Part shown: positions 1 to 4,786 of the stretch, piece after piece | Numbering within the stretch: the stretch's first letter is position 1 | Layout of the letters: each line of letters begins with the position of its first letter | Source: an uncultured cyanobacterium | GTDB taxonomy: Bacteria > Cyanobacteriota > Cyanobacteriia > Pseudanabaenales > Pseudanabaenaceae | Direction of reading: 5' to 3' | Length of the DNA stretch: 8,471 nucleotides | NCBI GenBank assembly: GCA_903819605.1 | Contig: CAIJEA010000155.1 | Coordinates: 1 to 8,471, forward strand | Made by a program: the position numbers and the translations under genes | The notes under the pieces: generated by a model | Told to the model about the DNA's origin: nothing | The model's database searches: none | The model's input: the letters and a program-made list of their open reading frames with translations, nothing else

Positions 1-59
1 ACCTATATGTTTTTAGAAAGCCAAAGAGCCTAAGTCCATTATGGCAAGTCGGTTATGTC

Positions 60-99
60 CGGACAAAAGTAAAACCCAGAAAAGAGTTACTTTTGTCCG
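60..99. repeat. Perfect 13-bp inverted repeat downstream of nfu
   Basis: The arms at 60-72 (cggacaaaagtaa) and 87-99 are exact reverse complements around a 14-base spacer. A second small palindrome, tgtccggaca, overlaps the left arm at 56-65. No T-run follows on either strand, so it is not a classical intrinsic terminator. It could still fold at the 3' end of a transcript from either side, or be part of a small dispersed repeat. Its role is unknown. Confidence 0.6.
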
Positions 100-129
100 A
101 AATGAGTCATGAGAAATAGAAGCCTATAA

Positions 130-149
130 CAAGGGACTTAAGCCCCTTG
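130..149 (-). terminator. Weak stem-loop after nfu, possible terminator
   Basis: A 6-bp stem (caaggg at 130-135, cccttg at 144-149) encloses an 8-base loop about 37 bases beyond the nfu stop on the minus strand. The following minus-strand bases are only mildly T-rich (ttatag). Its position suits an nfu terminator, but the stem is short and there is no clear U-tract. Confidence 0.3.
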
Positions 150-185
150 ACTTTCTCACAAATGATTTAAGATTGCTATATAGTG

Positions 186-422
186 TTAGAAAACCTGTTC
201 GATTTCATCAATTTCAGGAATCTCTTCTTTTAACTTCCGCTCAATACCCATTCTCAAAGTCATCGCCGAACTAGGACAAGATCCACAAGCACCCTGTAAG
301 CGTAGTCTAACGACTGGTCCTTCAATATCAACTAGTTCCACATTGCCACCATCAGACATTAAGTAAGGGCGCAATTCATCTAGAACATTCTCTACATTTT
401 CTCTTGTCAGTGTCAAACTCAT
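186..422 (-). CDS. nfu: Nfu-type iron-sulfur scaffold/carrier protein (NifU C-terminal domain)
   Basis: This 78-residue protein is a stand-alone NifU C-terminal (Nfu) domain, the usual size for the cyanobacterial and plastid type. It has the family features: an N-terminal helix with VLDELRPYL, the SDGGNVELV segment at residues 23-31, and the cluster-binding CxxC (Cys46, Cys49) in GACGSCPSS. Known members hold a [4Fe-4S] cluster at the interface of a dimer and hand it to client proteins; in cyanobacteria Nfu is needed for photosystem I cluster assembly. The ATG start is backed by AGGA at 429-432, six bases upstream. It lies on the same strand as sufR, about 220 bases beyond its end, so the region groups several Fe-S assembly genes. 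The two conserved cysteines are intact and there is no sign of truncation. Confidence 0.93.
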   Translation of the reverse strand: MSLTLTRENVENVLDELRPYLMSDGGNVELVDIEGPVVRLRLQGACGSCPSSAMTLRMGIERKLKEEIPEIDEIEQVF

Positions 423-446
423 ATTTTTTCCTGTATTTATTTCAAA

Positions 447-452
447 ACTATA
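447..452 (-). promoter_or_regulatory. Possible -10 box for nfu
   Basis: On the minus strand 447-452 reads TATAGT, a 5-of-6 match to the -10 consensus. It would place a transcript start near 440, just before the AGGA ribosome-binding site. No -35 box is visible at normal spacing. The separation from sufR and a candidate sufR terminator at 617-640 suggest that nfu has its own promoter. Confidence 0.3.
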
Positions 453-616
453 GTCCTAGAAACTGTGGCGATTTGCGCTTCAATCTCTAACAGCCATAAC
501 TACTAATATCTATGCTAATCGAATTCTCACTGTTTGTGAATCATCCCGATGGAGTTTCGTGTGTCAAATACAGCGATCGCCAATCATGTGATGGCAAAAT
601 CACACTCCAAAAGAGA

Positions 617-640
617 ATTGCAGTACTGCAATCTTTTTTG
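617..640. terminator. Palindromic terminator at the 3' end of sufR
   Basis: A perfect 16-base palindrome at 617-632 (attgcagtactgcaat) is followed on the plus strand by CTTTTTTG, and on the minus strand by TCTCTTTT. It starts 13 bases past the sufR stop. It folds as a 6-bp stem with loop GTAC. The stem is AT-rich and modest in strength, so it may be a weak or bidirectional terminator. The rest of the 423-644 gap holds one HIP1 site (573-580) and no convincing gene. Confidence 0.5.
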
Positions 641-644
641 AAGT

Positions 645-1376
645 TTATATCTCAACTGCGGTGGATAATTCAGATGAATCCTGAATTAAATAACCACAAC
701 GATGCTCACCATCTACCATCCAATGCGTACGCTCCACAGGACAATCTAGAACTGTAGCAAACATTTCTAGCTCATGACCACAGACGCTAGGAAACGACTC
801 AGCCACATGGGCGATCGCACAGTTATATTCTGTAAAGATGAAATTTTTAGTTCCTTCCACAGAAAACCATTCGGTCACATAGCCTTCTGAGCGACGTATT
901 TCTGCTAATTTTTCTAATCTTTGTCTTAAAGAACCACCTCCAAGTTGAGATTTGTAATGTTGGGATTTGCGCTGCCATTGCTTTTGTAATACTTCAGAGA
1001 CCTGCTCTTTGCCTAAAGTATCGATCAGCGTATCTAAAAAATTTACGGCAAACTGGTTATAACTATCAGGAAAGCGATCGCGCCCTGCCGCCGTCAAAGC
1101 ATAAATAAACTGAGGTCTACCCATACCTACCTGCTCAGCAGTGTGATAGATCAAACCCTCCGTTTCCAAGTCCTTTAAATGCTTACGAATTGCTTGCGGA
1201 CTAATATCAAGCTTTTCAGCTAAATCCTGCGCTGTTACTTCACCTCGTTTGAGCAAATGCTGCAAAATATCTTGCTTGGTATCATGCTTAAGATCGCTTT
1301 TGATATCTAACTTAAGATCTAGATTCATATCTGGCTTACTTGAAACCATCTCAGCAACACCGATGGGAGTTTTCAT
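645..1376 (-). CDS. sufR: SufR, Fe-S-sensing transcriptional repressor of the suf operon
   Basis: The 243-residue protein has an N-terminal winged helix-turn-helix (about residues 34-95, DILQHLLKRGEVTAQDLAEKL through ISPQAIRKHLKDLE to the wing near GMGRPQFIY) and a C-terminal cluster-binding part with Cys186, Cys199, Cys212 and Cys227, spaced C-X12-C-X12-C-X14-C. SufR family proteins are dimers that bind an Fe-S cluster through such cysteines and repress sufBCDS, and usually sufR itself, when clusters are plentiful. Divergent orientation to sufB, with a CAAC-N6-GTTG operator between them, supports the call. AGGAG at 1387-1391, ten bases upstream, supports the ATG at 1374-1376. That start gives roughly 20-25 more N-terminal residues than I recall for relatives, including a D-x-K-x repeat (about 20-36). 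Met11 and Met17 lack a comparable ribosome-binding site. Confidence 0.93.
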   Translation of the reverse strand: MKTPIGVAEMVSSKPDMNLDLKLDIKSDLKHDTKQDILQHLLKRGEVTAQDLAEKLDISPQAIRKHLKDLETEGLIYHTAEQVGMGRPQFIYALTAAGRDRFPDSYNQFAVNFLDTLIDTLGKEQVSEVLQKQWQRKSQHYKSQLGGGSLRQRLEKLAEIRRSEGYVTEWFSVEGTKNFIFTEYNCAIAHVAESFPSVCGHELEMFATVLDCPVERTHWMVDGEHRCGYLIQDSSELSTAVEI

Positions 1377-1381
1377 AAATA

Positions 1382-1394
1382 TTAAGCTCCTGAT
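1382..1394 (-). promoter_or_regulatory. sufR ribosome-binding region, matching that of sufB
   Basis: On the minus strand this reads atcaggagcttaa, with AGGAG ten bases before the sufR ATG. The plus-strand sufB leader at 1569-1582 carries almost the same sequence, atcaggagccttaa, eleven bases before its ATG (AGGAG at 1572-1576). The Shine-Dalgarno settles the sufR start at 1376. Confidence 0.6.
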
Positions 1395-1459
1395 GGTAGG
1401 TGGAATTGAACTCTTTGTAGAACCAATATTTAAGTAAAGTTGTGAAAAATTGACTTTGA

Positions 1460-1473
1460 CAACCTACCTGTTG
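1460..1473. promoter_or_regulatory. SufR operator, site 1 (perfect CAAC-N6-GTTG)
   Basis: The sequence CAAC-ctacct-GTTG exactly matches the inverted repeat reported for SufR binding in Synechocystis sufR-sufB intergenic DNA. The symmetry extends one base on each side (a1459/t1474). It lies between the divergent sufR and sufB genes and overlaps the 3' end of a TTGACA (1456-1461), so bound SufR could block polymerase for sufB and perhaps for sufR. Position and match are seen; binding is inferred from the family. Confidence 0.8.
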
Positions 1474-1484
1474 TTAATGTAACC

Positions 1485-1490
1485 TACAAT
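1485..1490 (+). promoter_or_regulatory. Candidate sufB -10 box
   Basis: TACAAT matches the -10 consensus at 5 of 6 positions and would give a transcript start near 1497, about 90 bases before the sufB ATG. It lies between the two operator-like repeats (1460-1473 and 1499-1512). TTGACA at 1456-1461 is a perfect -35 hexamer but 23 bases away, too far for an ordinary sigma-70 pair. The alternative pair, TTGACT (1450-1455) with GTTAAT (1473-1478) at 17-base spacing, would enclose operator 1. The true start cannot be settled by eye. Confidence 0.4.
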
Positions 1491-1498
1491 TAGTAAAG

Positions 1499-1512
1499 AA
1501 ACAAGCAAGTTG
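1499..1512. promoter_or_regulatory. SufR operator, candidate site 2 (AAAC-N6-GTTG)
   Basis: AAAC-aagcaa-GTTG differs from the SufR repeat CAAC-N6-GTTG at one of eight defined bases. Its centre is 39 bp from that of site 1. Two SufR sites are known in the equivalent Synechocystis region, so a second weaker site is expected. An overlapping inverted repeat, AAACAA-N5-TTGTTT (1499-1515), is a competing reading. Confidence 0.5.
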
Positions 1513-1529
1513 TTTTAATAGCAATCTTT

Positions 1530-1560
1530 AGTAACGGCGGCGCGAAGCACCACCGTTACT
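1530..1560. repeat. Hairpin in the sufB leader with CGCGAAGC apex
   Basis: Arms agtaacgg (1530-1537) and ccgttact (1553-1560) pair perfectly; inside, GG (1539-1540) pairs with CC (1550-1551) across one C-A mismatch (1538/1552). In minus-strand RNA that mismatch would be a G-U wobble. The apex CGCGAAGC (1541-1548) is the exact reverse complement of the apex after sufB (3037-3044). No T-run follows, so it is not an obvious terminator. The hairpin ends 11 bases before the sufB Shine-Dalgarno and could affect message stability or translation. Confidence 0.65.
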
Positions 1561-1587
1561 GCCCAACTATCAGGAGCCTTAACGGAC

Positions 1588-3024
1588 ATGACTGCAACGG
1601 TTCAAGCACTTGTCAACCAACCGTACAAATATGGATTTGTTACGTCAATTGAGTCGGATACGATTCCTCGCGGTTTGAGCGAAGATGTCGTCCGCATGAT
1701 TTCGGCTAAGAAAAATGAGCCAGAATACATGCTGGAATTTCGTCTCAAAGCGTATCGCCAATGGTTAAAGATGCAAGAACCAACATGGGCACATGTCGAA
1801 TACCCTGCGATCGATTATCAAGATATCGTTTACTATTCCGCCCCCAAGCAATCAAAAAAGAAAGCAAGTCTTGATGAAGTCGATCCCGAGCTACTCGATA
1901 CCTTCGAGAAATTGGGCATTTCTCTGTCTGAGCAAAAGCGCCTTGCCAACGTAGCAGTAGATGCGATTTTTGACAGCGTTTCCGTCGCCACAACTTTCAA
2001 GAAAGATTTAGCAAAAGTTGGCGTGATCTTCTGCTCGATCTCGGAAGCGATGCATGAATATCCCGAATTAATCAAAAAGTATTTAGGAAGCGTAGTCCCG
2101 ATCGCTGATAACTATTACTCCGCCTTAAACGCTGCTGTCTTCAGCGATGGCTCCTTCGTTTATATTCCTAAAGGGGTGAAATGCCCGATGGACTTGTCCA
2201 CCTATTTCCGCATTAACAATGGTGATTCGGGACAGTTCGAGCGCACTCTAATCGTTGCTGAAGAAGGTAGCTATGTTAGTTATCTCGAAGGTTGCACCGC
2301 ACCGATGTTTGATACGAATCAACTGCACGCCGCAGTTGTGGAACTAGTCGCATTAGATGATGCTGAGATCAAATATTCCACCGTGCAGAACTGGTACGCG
2401 GGTGACAAAAATGGCAAAGGTGGCATCTACAACTTTGTGACCAAGCGTGGTTTATGCCAAGGGAAAAACTCAAAAATCTCTTGGACTCAAGTAGAAACTG
2501 GCTCGGCAATTACTTGGAAATATCCTAGTTGTATTCTTGTTGGTGAAAATTCTGTTGGTGAGTTTTACTCGGTTGCCCTGACAAATAACAAGCAGCAAGC
2601 TGATACTGGCTCCAAGATGGTGCATATTGGCAAAAATACTCGCAGCAAAATTGTTTCCAAGGGTATCTCCGCAGGTGGTTCTCAGAATAGCTATCGCGGA
2701 CTAGTCAAAATTTCACCAAAAGCAGAAGGTGCGAGAAACTATTCTCAATGTGACTCAATGCTGATCGGTGATTGCTCGCAGGCAAATACTTTCCCCTATA
2801 TCCAAGTCCAAAACAATACCGCTAGAGTCGAGCATGAAGCATCAACTTCTAAAATTGGCGAAGAACAACTCTTCTATTTCCAGCAACGTGGTATTGCTGT
2901 AGAAGATGCTGTCTCCATGATTATTAGCGGTTTCTGCAAAGAAGTCTTTAACGCTTTGCCAATGGAATTTGCCGTTGAGGCAGACAAGCTCTTAGCTCTG
3001 AAGTTGGAGAATAGTGTGGGCTAA
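1588..3024 (+). CDS. sufB: SufB, Fe-S cluster scaffold subunit of SufBCD
   Basis: The 478-residue protein has the normal length and features of cyanobacterial SufB. The SufB/SufD beta-helix core runs from about residue 190 to 440. Landmarks are EGCTAPMFDTNQLHAAVVEL (234-253), YSQCDSMLIGDC (385-396), FPYI, VEHEASTSKIGEEQLFY and the ending ISGFCKEVF...PMEFAVEA. By recalled alignment Cys236, Cys388 and Glu417 correspond to E. coli Cys254, Cys405 and Glu434, used for sulfur receipt and nascent cluster binding. SufB with SufC2 and SufD makes the cytoplasmic scaffold. The ATG is preceded by AGGAG (1572-1576). The promoter region carries SufR operators, so derepression under iron or redox stress is expected. 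Two small genes separate it from sufC, which is unusual. It contains no HIP1 octamer, unlike sufR, sufD and the cyclase. Confidence 0.97.
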   Translation: MTATVQALVNQPYKYGFVTSIESDTIPRGLSEDVVRMISAKKNEPEYMLEFRLKAYRQWLKMQEPTWAHVEYPAIDYQDIVYYSAPKQSKKKASLDEVDPELLDTFEKLGISLSEQKRLANVAVDAIFDSVSVATTFKKDLAKVGVIFCSISEAMHEYPELIKKYLGSVVPIADNYYSALNAAVFSDGSFVYIPKGVKCPMDLSTYFRINNGDSGQFERTLIVAEEGSYVSYLEGCTAPMFDTNQLHAAVVELVALDDAEIKYSTVQNWYAGDKNGKGGIYNFVTKRGLCQGKNSKISWTQVETGSAITWKYPSCILVGENSVGEFYSVALTNNKQQADTGSKMVHIGKNTRSKIVSKGISAGGSQNSYRGLVKISPKAEGARNYSQCDSMLIGDCSQANTFPYIQVQNNTARVEHEASTSKIGEEQLFYFQQRGIAVEDAVSMIISGFCKEVFNALPMEFAVEADKLLALKLENSVG

Positions 3025-3056
3025 AATAAAGTTGACGCTTCGCGTCAACTTTATTT
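3024..3056. terminator. 15-bp hairpin starting in the sufB stop codon
   Basis: Bases 3024-3038 pair perfectly with 3042-3056 around the three-base loop TTC. The last base of the sufB TAA is the foot of the stem. The A-rich left foot and T-rich right foot (ctttattt) resemble a bidirectional intrinsic terminator, although the T's are inside the stem. The next gene starts 15 bases later with no room for a separate promoter. Partial termination or protection of the sufB message 3' end is therefore likelier than a full stop. The apex GCTTCGCG recurs in inverted form in the sufB leader. Confidence 0.65.
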
Positions 3057-3071
3057 GTGTATCAAAGAATT

Positions 3072-3497
3072 ATGGAAGAACTTATAGAACTACGATCGCT
3101 AATTCAAAAAGGAGATACCCAATCTGCTTTGCTGCTAATTGATGAACTAGAAGAGATGAGCAAAGACGATAAGATCAATAAAATCCAGAGTTATGCTGTG
3201 ATTCTTTTACTCCATCTAATCAAGCAGTTTGCTGAACAGCGCTCTACTAGTTCTTGGGATGTATCAATCCGTAATTCTATATTCTCGATTCAACGCACGA
3301 ATAAACGGCGTAAATCTGGTGGAAATTATTTAAGCGATCGCGAACTTCAAGAAATTCTCGAAGAGGCATACGATCGCGCTTTAGACAATGCTCGACTAGA
3401 AGCTTTTGGTGGTGCTTATGATGCGATCGCCCTTGATAAAATAGTAGATCAGTCGGAAATATTAAAACGTGCTATGCAGTTAATAAAAACGGTTTGA
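3072..3497 (+). CDS. Small DUF29-like protein, first of a pair
   Basis: Function unknown. The 141-residue, mostly helical, charged protein resembles the DUF29 family common in cyanobacteria. LIDELEEM (22-29), the helix LLLHLIKQF (45-53), and SSWDVSI (60-66) align with corresponding segments of the next gene (LVEAM, LMMHIIKW, RSWIVSI). The C-terminal half, LSDRELQEILEEAYDRALDNARLEA, also follows the DUF29 layout. It lacks the DFYxW-type N-terminus of typical members. I chose ATG 3072. A GTG at 3057 would add five residues but directly abuts the sufB hairpin and has no ribosome-binding site. AAAG near 3064-3067 is only a weak site for the ATG. It carries HIP1 sites at 3334 and 3423, so it does not look recently acquired. 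It lies between sufB and sufC on the same strand, 18 bases before the next gene. Confidence 0.75.
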   Translation: MEELIELRSLIQKGDTQSALLLIDELEEMSKDDKINKIQSYAVILLLHLIKQFAEQRSTSSWDVSIRNSIFSIQRTNKRRKSGGNYLSDRELQEILEEAYDRALDNARLEAFGGAYDAIALDKIVDQSEILKRAMQLIKTV

Positions 3498-3503
3498 AAG
3501 TAT

Positions 3504-3508
3504 GGAGG
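3504..3508 (+). promoter_or_regulatory. Strong ribosome-binding site of the second DUF29 gene
   Basis: GGAGG lies seven bases before the ATG at 3516. It is the clearest Shine-Dalgarno in the window, much stronger than those of the first DUF29 gene or sufC. It fixes the start against Met11 and Met12 (MMAIN) and suggests higher translation of this gene than its neighbours. Confidence 0.7.
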
Positions 3509-3515
3509 TATCTAA

Positions 3516-3959
3516 ATGCTGGCAAATCCAAAAACAGACTGGACTATGATGGCGATCAACTCTCATTTCCAGACCGCAGAAGCCGCTCAAACTTTGCTCC
3601 TGCAAGGACAAACGGAAGAAGCAAAAGCTGCACTAAATGCTTTAGTTGAGGCTATGTCAAGATCAGAACGTCAAGCTCTTAAAAGTCAATTAACTCGCTT
3701 AATGATGCATATCATTAAGTGGAAAACACAACCAAATAAGCGTAGTCGTAGTTGGATAGTTTCAATTTTAGATGCGCGTGATGCGATCGAGGAAAGTCAA
3801 GAAGAGATGCCTAGTCTCAATCGTGAGTTTATCGAAGCGCTTTGGGAGCAGTCTTTTATCAAAGCTAAGCGTAAAGCTGAAGCTGAGATGAATTGTAAAT
3901 CAAGTATTTCTTCTCTAGCTTGGGAAGAAGTCTTTGAAGATGAATATGTGGGTATGTAA
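3516..3959 (+). CDS. DUF29 family protein, second of a pair
   Basis: Function unknown. The 147-residue protein matches the DUF29 family: ALVEAMSRSERQALKSQLTRL (42-62), LMMHIIKWK (62-70), the KRSRSWIVSI motif (75-84), EMPSLNREFIEALWEQSFIKA (97-117), and the acidic tail LAWEEVFEDEY (134-144), close to the tail common in the family. The usual DFYxW start is replaced by a repeat-like helix (AAQTLLLQGQTEEAKAAL, 23-40). It is a divergent paralogue of the preceding gene, 18 bases upstream. sufC follows after 44 bases on the same strand, so all are probably co-transcribed. DUF29 genes are numerous in cyanobacteria and have been discussed as possible toxin-antitoxin-like or regulatory small proteins; nothing here establishes either role. 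Confidence 0.88.
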   Translation: MLANPKTDWTMMAINSHFQTAEAAQTLLLQGQTEEAKAALNALVEAMSRSERQALKSQLTRLMMHIIKWKTQPNKRSRSWIVSILDARDAIEESQEEMPSLNREFIEALWEQSFIKAKRKAEAEMNCKSSISSLAWEEVFEDEYVGM

Positions 3960-4003
3960 GCAGAAAAGCATTACAATTTAAGTTAACTGTTAAGAAAAAA
4001 GAA

Positions 4004-4786
4004 ATGATTGTCGAAAATAGTGAAGTAATTTTATCAGTCAAAGATTTGACTGCGGAAGTTGATGGAGTCCAGATTCTCAAAGGGCTAAATTTAGAAATAA
4101 AAGCTGGAGAAGTCCATGCAATTATGGGACCAAATGGCTCTGGCAAAAGCACCTTCTCCAAAGTTTTAGCGGGTCATCCTGCCTATACTGTTACAGGTGG
4201 AGAAATTTGGTATAAAGGCAAGAATTTATTAGATTTAGAACCTGAGATCAGATCTAGAGAAGGTATATTTTTAGCTTTCCAATATCCGCTAGAAATCTCT
4301 GGGGTGACGAATTCTGATTTCTTGCGATTATCCTACAACAACCTGAGAAAGCATAAGGGTTTAGAAGAGCTAGACATCATCGATTTTGATGACTTTATTC
4401 AAGAAAAGTTAGATATCGTTGAGATGAATCCATCTTTCTTGAGCCGTAGTGTCAATGAAGGATTTTCGGGCGGTGAGAAAAAGCGTAATGAGATTTTGCA
4501 AATGGCAATTCTCGATCCGACCTTAGCCATTCTTGATGAGACTGATTCAGGTTTAGACATTGATGCTTTGCGGATTGTGGCTGGGGGCGTAAATAAGCTA
4601 TCTACTTCTCTTAACTCTTCATTAGTGATTACCCACTATCAGCGTTTGCTCAATTACATCATCCCTGACTTTATCCATGTGATGGAAAATGGTAAGATTA
4701 TTCTGACAGGTGGTAAAGACTTGGCTCTAGAACTTGAAGAAAAAGGCTATGACTGGCTTAAAGAAGAAGAGGCGGTATTTGCATAA
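4004..4786 (+). CDS. sufC: SufC, ABC-type ATPase of the SufBCD scaffold
   Basis: This 260-residue ATPase drives conformational change in SufBCD during Fe-S cluster assembly; it is soluble and not a transporter. All nucleotide-binding motifs are intact: Walker A GPNGSGKST (42-50), Q-loop Gln93 in FQYP, signature FSGGEKKRNE (154-163, the SufC form of LSGGQ), Walker B LAILDE (174-179), D-loop SGLD (182-185) and switch His211 in VITHYQRLL. Length is normal. The ATG is preceded only by an AAGAAAAAAG stretch, a weak ribosome-binding site. The stop codon overlaps the sufD start (TAATG), which indicates translational coupling. Unusually it is separated from sufB by two DUF29-type genes; I see no convincing promoter in the 44 bases before it. 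The gene contains no HIP1 octamer. Confidence 0.97.
   Translation: MIVENSEVILSVKDLTAEVDGVQILKGLNLEIKAGEVHAIMGPNGSGKSTFSKVLAGHPAYTVTGGEIWYKGKNLLDLEPEIRSREGIFLAFQYPLEISGVTNSDFLRLSYNNLRKHKGLEELDIIDFDDFIQEKLDIVEMNPSFLSRSVNEGFSGGEKKRNEILQMAILDPTLAILDETDSGLDIDALRIVAGGVNKLSTSLNSSLVITHYQRLLNYIIPDFIHVMENGKIILTGGKDLALELEEKGYDWLKEEEAVFA

Noticed and set aside
1..119. Short open stretches at the left edge, ending at 33 and 119
   Set aside because: They are too short to judge. The longer one runs through the 13-bp inverted repeat and shows no recognisable protein features. A gene end to the left cannot be excluded.
587..604. CRP-like TGTGA...TCACA element
   Set aside because: The spacing is 8 bases rather than the 6 of CRP/SyCRP1 sites, and it lies 165 bases before nfu. 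It is more likely a chance small hairpin.
512..757. 81-codon plus-strand reading frame downstream of sufR
   Set aside because: It overlaps the 3' end of sufR antisense, runs through the palindromic terminator, has no ribosome-binding site and its translation resembles no family I know.
1745..2075. Minus-strand reading frames within sufB
   Set aside because: They are antisense shadows of a highly conserved gene, with no ribosome-binding site and low-complexity translations.
3057..3071. GTG start for the first DUF29-like gene
   Set aside because: It directly abuts the sufB hairpin arm with no ribosome-binding site. ATG 3072 is preferred, though its own site is weak.
3865..4161. Minus-strand reading frame over the sufC start
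   Set aside because: It is antisense to the DUF29 gene end and to sufC including its Walker A motif, so it is a shadow.
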